Below, piece by piece: positions 15,987-24,775 of a stretch of DNA of 64,000 nucleotides. The notes beneath the pieces are model-generated. The model was not told the DNA's origin. It searched no databases and saw only the letters and a list, made by a program, of their open reading frames with translations. Location of the stretch: contig LSIB01000081.1 of assembly GCA_001556025.1 (NCBI GenBank), positions 1 to 64,000 of the forward strand, read 5' to 3'. How positions within the stretch are numbered: the stretch's first letter is position 1; every line of letters starts with the position of its first letter. The stretch comes from Rhizobiales bacterium CCH3-A5 (GTDB taxonomy: Bacteria > Pseudomonadota > Alphaproteobacteria > Rhizobiales > Beijerinckiaceae). Position numbers and translations under genes: made by a program.

Positions 15987-16910
15987 TCACGTCGCTCTTG
16001 GCGGGCCGACCTCGCGCTGCTCGCGCTTGAGCAGGCCGAGCTGCTGCTCGCGCAGGATGACGTAGATGCCGGACGCGATCACGATCGCGGCCCCGACCAG
16101 CACCGTCGTCGCCGGCCAGTCGCCGAAGACAAACCAGCCGATCGCCACCGCCCAGAGCATGGTCGAGTATTCGAACGGCGCGATCAGCGAGGCGTCGCCA
16201 TAGCGATAGGCCTGGACGAGGAAGATCTGGCCGAGCCCGCCGAGGATGCCGACCGCGACCATCAGGGCCGCATCCTGCCAGTTCGGCATGGTCCAGCCGA
16301 GCAGGATGGTCGAGAGACCAAGCAGGCTGGTCATGATCATGAAATAGAACACGATCGCGCCGGTGCCCTCGGTGCGGGTCAGTTGCCGCACCTCAATCGA
16401 GGCGAAGGCCGAGCAGCAGGCGCCGGCGAGCCCCACCGCAGCCCCGAAGGCGGGTCCCGCCGTCAGCCCCTGTCCGACGCCGCTGAGATAGGGCGCGAGC
16501 ATGATCAGCACCCCGGCGAAGCCGATCGTCACCGCGCTCCAGCGGTAAATGCGGACGCGCTCCTTCAGGATGACGGCGGCAAGCACGACGACCGCCAGCG
16601 GCGCCGCGTAGCCGATCGCCACCGCATCCGAGAGCGGCAGGAACGACAGCGATGCGAAGCCGCAGAACATGCCGGTCGAACCGATGACGCCGCGCTTGAG
16701 GTGGCCGCGCAGGTTCTTCGTCTTCAGCGCGGCGACGATGGGACCCTGCCAGGCGAGCCAGATCAGCAGCGGGATCAGCGCGAAGAAGGAACGCACGAAG
16801 ACGATCTCGCTCGTGGGATAGCGCACTGACAGGGCCTTCACGCCGGCCGACATCAGCGTGAAGACCAGAGCCGAGAGCAGCTTGAGGCAAATGCCGAGAA
16901 GAGGAGACAA
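15987..16910 (-). CDS. EamA/DMT-family transporter
   Basis: A 307-residue integral membrane protein with ten predicted hydrophobic segments arranged as two five-helix EamA repeats. Typical sequence includes VFVRSFFALIPLLIWLAW in the first half and FEYSTMLWAVAIGWFVFGDW in the second. Family members export or import small metabolites; the substrate cannot be inferred. It is a stand-alone gene, with a 120-bp gap to the upstream SDR. Confidence 0.87.
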   Translation of the reverse strand: MSPLLGICLKLLSALVFTLMSAGVKALSVRYPTSEIVFVRSFFALIPLLIWLAWQGPIVAALKTKNLRGHLKRGVIGSTGMFCGFASLSFLPLSDAVAIGYAAPLAVVVLAAVILKERVRIYRWSAVTIGFAGVLIMLAPYLSGVGQGLTAGPAFGAAVGLAGACCSAFASIEVRQLTRTEGTGAIVFYFMIMTSLLGLSTILLGWTMPNWQDAALMVAVGILGGLGQIFLVQAYRYGDASLIAPFEYSTMLWAVAIGWFVFGDWPATTVLVGAAIVIASGIYVILREQQLGLLKREQREVGPPRAT

Positions 16911-17030
16911 CGGACCGGCGCGGCATGAGGAGGACAGCGGTCTTCTACAAGACCATTGTCCTTAGACCATGACGCGGCAGGCTCTCAAAGCGCCGAGAGC
17001 GCAACCCTGACCGGCGGCGGGAGGAGGCCG

Positions 17031-17810
17031 CTAGAAACTTCCCCTGAACACGCCGCCGTCGATCAGCAGGTTCTGGCCGGTGATGTAGCCGGCATGCGTG
17101 CTGGCGAGAAAGGCGCAGACATTTCCGAACTCCTCCGGGTTGCCGAAGCGGCCGGCCGGCACCTCGGCCTTGCGCGCCGCCGCCATCTCGTCCGGCGTGA
17201 TGCCCTTGATCGCCGCCATTTTCGTGGTCGAGCCTTTCAGCCGGTCGGTGTCGAACATGCCAGGCAGCACGTTGTTGATCGTGACGTTGGCGTGCGCGAC
17301 CTCGCGCGCGACGCCGGCGAGGAACGCGGTGAGGCCGGCGCGGGCGGCGGACGAGACATCGAGCCCGGTCAGCGGCGTCAGGACGCTCATCGAGGTGATG
17401 TTGACGATGCGGCCGAAGCGGCGCGCGATCATGCCGTCGACCACGCGCTGAACCAGTTCAAGCGGCGTCGCCATGTTCTGGATCACGCCCTCCAGAAGCG
17501 CCTCGCGCGACACATCGCGAAACGGTTTGGGCGGAGGACCGCCATTGTTGTTGATCAGGATGTCGGGCTCGGGCGCGGCTGCAAGCAGCGCGTCCTGGCC
17601 GGCGCGCGTCGAGACGTCAGCCGCCACGGCGATCACGGTCGCGCCGGTGGTGGCACGAATCTGGCTCGCCGTGACTTCGAGCGTGGCCGCGTCGCGGCCA
17701 TTGATCACCACGGTGCAACCGGCTTGCGCCAGCGCCAGCGCGGCGCCGCGGCCAAGCCCCTTGCTGGAGGCGCAGATTATGGCCGTTCGGCCGGAAATTC
17801 CGAGATCCAT
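17031..17810 (-). CDS. SDR-family oxidoreductase lacking the YxxxK pair
   Basis: A 259-residue short-chain dehydrogenase fold: nucleotide motif CASSKGLGRGAALALAQAG at the N terminus, ILINNNGGPPP (NNAG-type) in the middle, NITSMSVLTPL with the catalytic serine region, and NNVLPGMFDTDRL after it. Where the catalytic Tyr-x3-Lys should be, the sequence reads SSAARAGL, so Tyr is Ser and Lys is Arg. A known SDR subgroup in Bradyrhizobium relatives has the same loss, so activity may differ or be absent. Start at ATG 17808-17810, which gives a standard N terminus. Confidence 0.85.
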   Translation of the reverse strand: MDLGISGRTAIICASSKGLGRGAALALAQAGCTVVINGRDAATLEVTASQIRATTGATVIAVAADVSTRAGQDALLAAAPEPDILINNNGGPPPKPFRDVSREALLEGVIQNMATPLELVQRVVDGMIARRFGRIVNITSMSVLTPLTGLDVSSAARAGLTAFLAGVAREVAHANVTINNVLPGMFDTDRLKGSTTKMAAIKGITPDEMAAARKAEVPAGRFGNPEEFGNVCAFLASTHAGYITGQNLLIDGGVFRGSF

Positions 17811-17934
17811 GATTTTTCTCCGACAGCTTCTCAACCTGAAACAAAGCCAGAGCACGCTTTCGCGACGCCGTCATCAAAGCGCAATGCAAATCAGACACAC
17901 GCCGGAAGCATCGCAACAGAACGGGCCGAGCGGC

Positions 17935-18759
17935 ATGAGCGACGACGATGACGCCAAGCAGGTCCGCAGCATCTTCATTTCCGATCTGCATCTGGGCACG
18001 CGCGGCGCGCAGGCCGACCTCGTGCTCGAATTCCTGCGCGCTTATGATGCGCCGCAGATCTATCTGGTCGGAGACATCATCGACGGCTGGCGGCTGAAAA
18101 GCGGCTGGTACTTCCCGCAGGCCCATAACGACGTGATCCAGAAGCTGTTGCGCAAGGTGCGCAAGGGCTCGAAGCTGATCTACGTCACCGGCAACCATGA
18201 CGACTTCCTGCGCGATTTCACCGGCCTCCAGTTCGGCGGCATCACGCTGGTCGACGACGTCATCCACGAGACCGCCGACGGCAAGCGCCTGCTCGTCATC
18301 CATGGCGATCTGTTCGATCTCGTGGTGCGCAACGCCAAATGGCTCGCGCTTTTGGGGGACTGGGCCTACACGATCGCGCTTGCCTCCAACACCGTGGTCA
18401 ACAAGGCGCGCCGGCTGTTCAATCTGCCGCACTGGTCGCTGTCAGCCTGGGCCAAGCTCAAGGTCAAGAACGCGGTCAACTATATCGGGGAGTTTGAGAC
18501 CTGCCTGGCCGCCGAGGCGCGCCGGCATCAGGCCGACGGCGTGATCTGCGGCCATATCCATCACGCCGCCTATCGCGAGATCGACGGCCTGACCTACATC
18601 AATACCGGCGACTGGGTCGAGAGCTGCACAGCCTTCGTCGAGCATCATGACGGCCGTTTCGAGATGATCCGCTGGCCGCAATACCGGCTCAAGGGCGAAG
18701 CCCCGGTTCCGGTCGTGGTGCCTGCCAGACCGCAGCCTGCACTGGTCGAGGCCGCCTGA
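17935..18759 (+). CDS. LpxH-like metallophosphoesterase
   Basis: A 274-residue calcineurin-type phosphoesterase with the full metal-site series: FISDLHLG (D-x-H), LVGDIIDGW, TGNHDDF, VIHGDLFD and CGHIHHA. The order and spacing match the UDP-2,3-diacylglucosamine pyrophosphatase family (LpxH-like) that splits the lipid A precursor. Such two-gene units with a glycosyltransferase are common in alphaproteobacteria, and the next gene starts at the last base of this stop codon (TGATG). The start at 17935 is a choice; an in-frame ATG at 17884 adds 17 polar residues. Membrane-associated action on lipid substrates is likely, but the exact substrate is uncertain. Confidence 0.85.
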   Translation: MSDDDDAKQVRSIFISDLHLGTRGAQADLVLEFLRAYDAPQIYLVGDIIDGWRLKSGWYFPQAHNDVIQKLLRKVRKGSKLIYVTGNHDDFLRDFTGLQFGGITLVDDVIHETADGKRLLVIHGDLFDLVVRNAKWLALLGDWAYTIALASNTVVNKARRLFNLPHWSLSAWAKLKVKNAVNYIGEFETCLAAEARRHQADGVICGHIHHAAYREIDGLTYINTGDWVESCTAFVEHHDGRFEMIRWPQYRLKGEAPVPVVVPARPQPALVEAA

Positions 18760-19877
18760 TGCGCCTGATGATCGCGACGGACGCCTGGCGGCCCCAGATC
18801 AACGGGGTCGTCCGGTCGCTGGAGCGAATGGTCGAGGCCGGGCCCGAATTCGGCTTCGAACCGCGGATGCTGACGCCCGAAGGCTTCCGGCAGATCGGCC
18901 TGCCGAGCTATCCCGATATCCGGATCGCGCTCGCGACGCGCCGGGCGATCGCCCGCAGGATCGCCGAGTTCGCACCGGACCATATCCATATCGCCACCGA
19001 AGGGCCGATCGGCTGGCTGGCGCGGGCAGTCTGCCTCGCCGAGAAGCGCGCCTTCACCACGAGCTACCACACCCGCTTTCCCCAGTATGTCGCGGCGCGC
19101 TGGCCGATCCCGGAAAGCTGGAGCTACCGTTTCCTGCGTCGTTTTCACGGGCCTGCGGCGGCCGTCCTGGTCTCGACGGCGACGGTCGAGGCGGAACTGC
19201 GACAGCACGGTTTCGAAAAGATCGTGCGTTGGGGGCGCGGCGTCGATCTCGGGCTGTTTCATCCGCGCCCCGTCAGCGCGCTGGACTTGCCGCGCCCGAT
19301 CTTTCTCAGCGTCGGGCGCGTCGCGGTCGAGAAGAATCTCGACGCATTTCTCTCGCTGCGGCTGCCGGGCAGCAAGGTCGTGGTCGGCGACGGGCCTGCG
19401 CGGGCCGACCTGCAGCGCGCCTACCCCGATGCGGTCTTTCTGGGCACGCGCGAGGGCGAAGAGCTGGCCGCGATCTACGCCTCGTCGGACGTGTTCGTCT
19501 TCCCGAGCCTGACCGACACCTTCGGCATCGTGCTGCTGGAGGCGGCGGCCAGCGGCCTGCCCGTCGCGGCCTATCCGGTGCAGGGCCCGAGCGACGTCTT
19601 CGCGGGCAGCGGGGCTGCCGTTCTCTCCGAGGATCTGCGTGCTGCGGCGCTGGCGGCCCTGCGCGTTCCGCGCGAGACCTGCCTGGAACTGGCCGCCGCC
19701 CATAGCTGGCGGCGCAGCGCCGAGCAGTTCTACGGCCATATCGCCAGGGTGGCGCGCGAGGCCGGGGCGGTTCCGCGCGGCGAGATCAAGGCCGTCGGCA
19801 CGGCCTCGTCAGGCCTCAGAGCCTTCGCGAACGCTCATCGCGTGGAAGGGCCCGCGCCGGAGCGACTGCGGGCTTGA
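18759..19877 (+). CDS. Glycosyltransferase family 4 protein
   Basis: A 372-residue GT-B glycosyltransferase. The N-terminal domain begins MRLMIATDAWRPQINGVVRS, with the conserved INGVVR loop. The C-terminal domain has FLSVGRVAVEKNL and the donor-site motif PSLTDTFGIVLLEAAASGLP (E-x7-E). This resembles glycosyltransferases that build glycolipids or envelope polymers (alpha-mannosyl/glucosyl transferases). It shares one base with the preceding LpxH-like gene, suggesting translational coupling and a joint role in membrane lipid or polysaccharide metabolism. Its 3' end overlaps the convergent antiporter gene by 62 bp. Confidence 0.9.
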   Translation: MRLMIATDAWRPQINGVVRSLERMVEAGPEFGFEPRMLTPEGFRQIGLPSYPDIRIALATRRAIARRIAEFAPDHIHIATEGPIGWLARAVCLAEKRAFTTSYHTRFPQYVAARWPIPESWSYRFLRRFHGPAAAVLVSTATVEAELRQHGFEKIVRWGRGVDLGLFHPRPVSALDLPRPIFLSVGRVAVEKNLDAFLSLRLPGSKVVVGDGPARADLQRAYPDAVFLGTREGEELAAIYASSDVFVFPSLTDTFGIVLLEAAASGLPVAAYPVQGPSDVFAGSGAAVLSEDLRAAALAALRVPRETCLELAAAHSWRRSAEQFYGHIARVAREAGAVPRGEIKAVGTASSGLRAFANAHRVEGPAPERLRA

Positions 19878-21606
19878 GTTCGGCGCGGTACTGGTCGCGC
19901 CGCTCATGCACCGAGGCGATGACGAGGCCCATCGGCACGCCGAGGCCGACCAGCGCCGCCTCCGAGAGTTGCAGGCTCGCCTCAATGGTCTCGGGCACCG
20001 CATCGTTGACGCCGATCTCGTAGAGATGTCGGGCATGGGCGGCGTCACGCGCACGCGCCACGATGATCAGGTCCGGCCGGAGCGCCCTTGCCGCCAGCAC
20101 GGTCTCATCGACGACGCGGGCGTTGTTGATGGAGACGATCAGCGCCGTCGCTTCATCGAGCCCGCAGAGCTTGAGGAAATCGGGCCGCCTCGCATCGCCG
20201 AAAAAGGCCGGCTTTCCGGCCCGGCGCTGGTCGGCGATCACCGCAGCGTCGGAGTCGATCACGATATAGGGCTTGCGGTGCTCTTCCAGCATCGAACCGA
20301 CGAGCTTTCCGACGCGGCCGCAACCGACAACGATGGCCCGCGCCGAGTGATCGTCGGGCGGCAGCACCTTGGCCTCGTCGGGCAGCTCTGCCGGCACGAC
20401 CAGCCTCTGCGCCCAGGCGCGCGCGAGCCGGGCCAGCAACGGCAGCGCCACCATGGTCAGCGAGACGGCGGCGAGCACGAGGCTCGCTGCGTCCTGCGAG
20501 AGCAGCTTGGCCGCGACCGCACCGCCAAACAGCACGAAGGCGAATTCGCCGCCGGGGCCAATCATGATCGCTGTCTCCAGCGCAGTCGCGGGCGACAGTT
20601 TGAAGCGGCGCGCCAGAGAGAACACCAGCAACGACTTCGCCGCGAACAGGCCGATCGCGATGCCGAGGATGGCGAAGGGGTGGGCGGCGAGTTGAGCCGG
20701 ATTCACGCCCATCCCGACCGTCAGGAAGAAGACGCCGATCAGCAGCGACTTGAACGGCTCGATCGTGACCTCGATGGCGCGGCGATACTCGGTCTCGGCC
20801 AGCAGCAGCCCGGCGATGAAGGCTCCCAGCCCCATCGACAGGCCGGCGGCCGCAGCGATCAGCCCGGTGCCGAGCGCGATCAGCAGGGTCGCGGCCATGA
20901 AGCTCTCCGACGAATCGGTCGAGGCCACCAGCCGGAACAGCGGCCTGAGCGCGACGCGGCCGATCACGACGATGGCCGCGATGGCCGCGACGGCCTGCAC
21001 CATGGCCTGGGCGAGGCCCGCCAGCAGTGAGCCGCCCTCCGATTGCGCGCCGAGCACGGCGACTAGGAAGAGCAGCGGGATGACCGCGATGTCCTGGCAA
21101 AGCAGGATGGCGAAGCTCGCCCGACCTGCGGACGAGGTCATGCGCCGTTTGGACGACAGCAGTTCGACCACCATCGCGGTCGAGGACAGTGCGAGCCCGA
21201 AGCCGATGATCAGGGCCGCCGCAGCCGGCTGCCCGAAGGCGTAGGCGAAGGCTCCGATGAACAGCGCCGAGAGCGCGACCTGCGCAAGGCCGAGCCCGAA
21301 GACGAGACGGCGCATCGTCTTCAGACGCTCGAAAGACAGCTCCAGCCCGATGACGAAGAGCAGGAAGGCGACGCCGAGTTCGGCCGGTCCCGCCAGCGCC
21401 TCGGCGCTCGACACGGTGATGGTCCTCAGCAGCGGGATCGAGGAGACGAGGCCGCCGAGGCCGAAGGGACCCAACACCGCTCCGCAGGCCATGAAAGCGA
21501 CGACCGAGTTGACCTTGAAGCGCTTGGCGAAGGGAACGATCACGCCGGCCGTCGCCAGCACCACGATGGCGTCGCGATAGGCTGAGGGGTCGACGGTTCC
21601 GGCCAC
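19816..21606 (-). CDS. CPA2-family cation:proton antiporter (KefC/RosB-like)
   Basis: A 596-residue transporter. About 12 membrane helices form the Na+/H+-exchanger domain (PFAKRFKVNSVVAFMACGAVL; IGPGGEFAFVLFGGAV), followed by an RCK/TrkA-N domain with the nucleotide motif AIVVGCGRVGKLVGSML at about residue 410. Such proteins move K+ or Na+ against protons and are gated by NAD(H) or glutathione adducts. The GTG at 21604-21606 places the first helix at the usual distance; an upstream GTG at 21759 would add 51 residues with no membrane helix and little family resemblance. It overlaps the glycosyltransferase tail-to-tail. Confidence 0.87.
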   Translation of the reverse strand: MAGTVDPSAYRDAIVVLATAGVIVPFAKRFKVNSVVAFMACGAVLGPFGLGGLVSSIPLLRTITVSSAEALAGPAELGVAFLLFVIGLELSFERLKTMRRLVFGLGLAQVALSALFIGAFAYAFGQPAAAALIIGFGLALSSTAMVVELLSSKRRMTSSAGRASFAILLCQDIAVIPLLFLVAVLGAQSEGGSLLAGLAQAMVQAVAAIAAIVVIGRVALRPLFRLVASTDSSESFMAATLLIALGTGLIAAAAGLSMGLGAFIAGLLLAETEYRRAIEVTIEPFKSLLIGVFFLTVGMGVNPAQLAAHPFAILGIAIGLFAAKSLLVFSLARRFKLSPATALETAIMIGPGGEFAFVLFGGAVAAKLLSQDAASLVLAAVSLTMVALPLLARLARAWAQRLVVPAELPDEAKVLPPDDHSARAIVVGCGRVGKLVGSMLEEHRKPYIVIDSDAAVIADQRRAGKPAFFGDARRPDFLKLCGLDEATALIVSINNARVVDETVLAARALRPDLIIVARARDAAHARHLYEIGVNDAVPETIEASLQLSEAALVGLGVPMGLVIASVHERRDQYRAELKPAVAPARALPRDERSRRL

Positions 21607-21834
21607 GCGCTGCCCTGCTGGTTCGTTGGGGTGTGAATCGGTTGGGAAGTCCTTGGCAAAGCTTGCGGTCTCGGCCGACGCAATACAATCGCCGCAGACG
21701 CCGCCACGTGATGAAACTTGCGCTGCGGCATGGGCGATTGCGCCGGTGAATTGTCGCACCGGCTCACGGCCTTGCCGTTTCCAAATCCCGATCTCCTGGT
21801 CTAGCGTCCGCGCAATCGTCGAGAAGGGTCATCC

Positions 21835-22680
21835 ATGCGCTTTGCCGGAACCGAGAACTACGTCGCCACCGAGGATCTCACAGTCGCCGTCAACGCCGCG
21901 ATCCGGCTTGAGCGGCCACTTCTGGTCAAGGGCGAGCCGGGCACCGGCAAGACGGTGCTGGCCGAGGAGATCGCAGCGAGCTTAAGCGCGCCGCTGATCA
22001 CCTGGCACATCAAATCGACCACCAAGGCGCAGCAGGGTCTTTACGAGTACGATGCCGTTAGCCGCCTGCGCGACAGCCAGCTCGGCGACGCGCGCGTGTC
22101 GGACATCGCCAACTACATCAAGCGCGGCAAGCTCTGGGAGGCGTTCGTCTCAGCCGAGCGGCCGGTGCTGCTGATCGACGAGATCGACAAGGCCGATATC
22201 GAATTCCCGAACGACCTGCTTCTCGAACTCGACCGCATGGAGTTCCATGTCTACGAGACCGGCGAGACGATCCGCGCCACGCGGCGGCCGGTGATGATCA
22301 TCACCTCCAACAACGAGAAGGAGTTGCCGGACGCCTTTCTGCGGCGCTGCTTCTTCCACTACATCCGCTTCCCCGATGCGGAGACGATGAAGGCCATCGT
22401 CGAGGTGCATTTTCCCGGCATCAAGAAGCGGCTGATGGAGGAGGCGCTGCGGCTCTTTTTCGAGGTGCGCGAAGTTCCGGGCCTGAAGAAAAAGCCCTCG
22501 ACCTCGGAGCTGCTCGACTGGCTCAAGCTGCTCGTCGCCGACGAGATGACGCCCGAGATGCTGCGCGAGCGCGACCCGCGCAAGCTGATCCCGCCGCTGC
22601 ATGGGGCACTGCTCAAGAACGAGCAGGATGTCAGCCTGTTCGAGAAGCTGGCCTTCATGACAAGGCGCGAGCAGCGCTGA
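21835..22680 (+). CDS. MoxR-family AAA+ ATPase
   Basis: A 281-residue AAA+ protein: Walker A GEPGTGKT (residues ~35-42), Walker B LLIDEIDK, and ITSNNEKELPDAFLRRC carrying the sensor and arginine-finger region. MoxR ATPases act as chaperones that mature metalloenzyme complexes and are usually followed by a von Willebrand A protein (CoxE-like). Here the next gene runs the other way and has no such domain, so the partner must be elsewhere. The molybdenum hydroxylase at 5876 is a possible client, though CoxD-type activity is only an inference. ATG at 21835; ribosome site AGAAGG nearby. Confidence 0.9.
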   Translation: MRFAGTENYVATEDLTVAVNAAIRLERPLLVKGEPGTGKTVLAEEIAASLSAPLITWHIKSTTKAQQGLYEYDAVSRLRDSQLGDARVSDIANYIKRGKLWEAFVSAERPVLLIDEIDKADIEFPNDLLLELDRMEFHVYETGETIRATRRPVMIITSNNEKELPDAFLRRCFFHYIRFPDAETMKAIVEVHFPGIKKRLMEEALRLFFEVREVPGLKKKPSTSELLDWLKLLVADEMTPEMLRERDPRKLIPPLHGALLKNEQDVSLFEKLAFMTRREQR

Positions 22681-22692
22681 CAGAAAGCGCAC

Positions 22693-23958
22693 TCACCCGA
22701 GCCCAATCAGCGGACGCGCGGCCTTCGCCGCCGCAAAGGCGAGCAGCGTGACGCTGGCATAGGCTGCGGCAAAGATGCCTACGGCCACTGTCCCGGTTCG
22801 TGGCGCCCGGGTTAGAACCCAAACGAGCAGGCCAAATGCCGGGATGACCTGCAGCGCGTGCAGCGCGAGGAAATGCGCGACTCTCAGGTCGCCGATCGCG
22901 AGCGACCAGCCGAGGATCGGGAGGGTGGGGTGGATTTGTGGCGCGACCCCAACGAAATGGCCGCTGGGATTCCCGCCCATCGCCAATCCATTCCAGACGC
23001 CCAGGACGAAGGTGAGGACAAGTCCCGAAACCATCGCCCAGCGCAGAGCGGGTGGCAGCGGCGCTGCGTCCCGGCGCATCAGGCCGACCGCCACCGCGAG
23101 AGCGGCCGCCGTCAGCATCACGGCCGCGACAGCCATTCCTGAATAGAGCGCCGCGTCCAGCGGTGTCGCGACATTGTAATGGGAGGCCTCGGCCCTCGAC
23201 GCGCGCCACCCGATATAGGCGATCTCGAGAAAGGACGGGATGATGGCCCCCCATACGGCGTAGCGCCCGAGCCATGAGGTGCGAAACCGGGCCCCTGCCA
23301 GCGGCACGAACAGCGCAAGCGTGCCGAGATAGAGGCCCAGCGAGGCTTCGAATTTGAGTGGCTTCAGCCAGACCGGCGCCGCGGCCAGCATCCGGCCATC
23401 CAGCGCGAAAGCGAGGCCAGTCGGTATCATCAGCGCGAAACTGGCGGCGGCCGCGGCCAGCAGGCTGGGTTCCAGGCGCAGCCCCCGCAGCCATGACGGC
23501 CCGGCGCGCAGTGTGACGACACCATCCTGCGTGAGGCCGATGCGCCAGACCGCCCGTAGCAGCAGAAACAGCAGAAAACCCGCCGGTCCGAACAGGAAGG
23601 TCGCCAACAGAACCGGCACCACCACCAAATGCGGAATGGCGGCCTCCTGAGAGCGCCGCAGGATCCACGCGCCGAGAAACAGGTCGAAGGCGAGATAATG
23701 GACCCAGCCGGCGAGGAGGATCGGCCGCGACTGGAACAGCGTCGCGACACCGTCGAGCGAGGAGAAGCCGCCTTTCGCGTCATGCCAATGGACCGCGATC
23801 AGCACGACATAGCCGAGCGACAGGGTCGCGGGTATGACGAGGCCGGAAAGGACTTGCGAGACGCCGCGCCAGCGCGGCAGCAGGATCAACGCCAGCCAGC
23901 CCAGCATGGCGAGGCGAGAGGCATGGCCGAACGCGTCATCAAGGCTCATCAGCGGCAT
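22693..23958 (-). CDS. ABA4-like membrane protein fused to a second membrane domain
   Basis: A 421-residue integral membrane protein. The first ~135 residues match the ABA4-like family (VIPATLSLGYVVLIAVHWHD; AGWVHYLAFDLFLGAWILR), named after a plant neoxanthin-biosynthesis protein. A second half (residues ~150-421) contains a further eight or so membrane segments, with conserved-looking stretches such as LKPLKFEASLGLYLGTLAL and the C-terminal RVAHFLALHALQVIPAFGLL. I do not recognise a family for this half. The gene diverges from a TetR regulator 102 bp away, which probably controls it. Bacterial ABA4-like proteins have no settled biochemical function. Confidence 0.75.
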   Translation of the reverse strand: MPLMSLDDAFGHASRLAMLGWLALILLPRWRGVSQVLSGLVIPATLSLGYVVLIAVHWHDAKGGFSSLDGVATLFQSRPILLAGWVHYLAFDLFLGAWILRRSQEAAIPHLVVVPVLLATFLFGPAGFLLFLLLRAVWRIGLTQDGVVTLRAGPSWLRGLRLEPSLLAAAAASFALMIPTGLAFALDGRMLAAAPVWLKPLKFEASLGLYLGTLALFVPLAGARFRTSWLGRYAVWGAIIPSFLEIAYIGWRASRAEASHYNVATPLDAALYSGMAVAAVMLTAAALAVAVGLMRRDAAPLPPALRWAMVSGLVLTFVLGVWNGLAMGGNPSGHFVGVAPQIHPTLPILGWSLAIGDLRVAHFLALHALQVIPAFGLLVWVLTRAPRTGTVAVGIFAAAYASVTLLAFAAAKAARPLIGLG

Positions 23959-24009
23959 CGACCATGCTCCATCTGAACGCTGTCAAGTTTCGAGTCGAAT
24001 TAGCGCACT

Positions 24010-24028
24010 ATCTTAACGTCGTCAAGAT
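24010..24028. promoter_or_regulatory. Possible TetR operator between divergent genes
   Basis: ATCTT-N9-AAGAT dyad (24010-24028) lies in the 102-bp gap between the ABA4-like gene and the TetR gene, where the regulator's own operator would be expected. The reading is by eye and untested. Confidence 0.35.
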
Positions 24029-24060
24029 CGCTAGTGACTGCGTCAGGGCCGAGGACTGAG

Positions 24061-24765
24061 ATGAAACAGACCGATCAGGCGTCCGCACGCAGCGGCTATC
24101 ACCATGGCGATCTACGCCAGGCCATGATCGAGGCGGCCGAGGCCGTTCTGGCAGAAAAGGGCGTCGGCGGCTTCACGCTGCGCGAATGCGCGCGGCGTGC
24201 GGGCGTCTCGCCAGCTGCGCCCGCGCATCATTTCGGCAATCTGGCCGGCCTGCTCACGTCGATCGCGACGCTCGGCTTCGACGATCTCTCGGATGCGATG
24301 GAACAGGCGGCGGAGAAGGCCTCGCTGGCGGGCGAGGGCAGGCTGGCCGCGATCGCGCGGGCCTATCTCGATGTGGCGCTGGCGCGGCCAGGGCGGTTTC
24401 GCGTCGTCTTCGGGCAGCGCGGGCTCGACTGGGACGCGCCCGATTTCAAGCGGGCGGCGTCGCGGGCCTTCGGCGTGCTGGTGGCCGAGACGCGGGCGCA
24501 CCTCGCCGGCAGTGAGCCCGCGCCGGCAGCGCCGCCGACCGCGCCGCCGGATGCGGCCGGCGCGCCCGATCTTCCATTCATCCTGTTCGTCTGGTCGGTG
24601 ACGCATGGCTTCTCGACCCTGCTGATCGACGGCCAGCTCGATTTTCTCGCAGGAGAGGCCGGCCGCGACGCCATGCTTGAGCGCCATGCCGGCAAGCTGG
24701 TGCGCCTGCTCGTCGCTGCCGTCGCCGATGGCGAGGGGCTCGCAAAACCGGCGGGCGACCATTAG
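24061..24765 (+). CDS. TetR/AcrR-family transcriptional regulator
   Basis: A 234-residue regulator. The N-terminal helix-turn-helix is at about residues 14-62 (HGDLRQAMIEAAEAVLAEKG; GFTLRECARRAGVSPAAPAH with the family ending HHFGNL). The C-terminal ligand-binding domain holds an alanine/proline-rich insertion around residues 160-175. The ATG at 24061 gives a normal N terminus; an upstream reading exists but adds an atypical nine-residue leader. It is divergent from the ABA4-like membrane protein and likely represses it. The next gene follows after 10 bp, so it may be cotranscribed. Confidence 0.9.
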   Translation: MKQTDQASARSGYHHGDLRQAMIEAAEAVLAEKGVGGFTLRECARRAGVSPAAPAHHFGNLAGLLTSIATLGFDDLSDAMEQAAEKASLAGEGRLAAIARAYLDVALARPGRFRVVFGQRGLDWDAPDFKRAASRAFGVLVAETRAHLAGSEPAPAAPPTAPPDAAGAPDLPFILFVWSVTHGFSTLLIDGQLDFLAGEAGRDAMLERHAGKLVRLLVAAVADGEGLAKPAGDH

Positions 24766-24775
24766 CTTGGCTCCC

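Noticed and set aside
18645-19739. 364-codon minus-strand frame opposite the glycosyltransferase
   Set aside because: The glycosyltransferase on the + strand has clear family motifs; the antisense frame does not.
21607-21759. 51-residue extension of the CPA2 antiporter
   Set aside because: The added residues are not membrane-like and do not resemble the family N terminus, though no start is proven.
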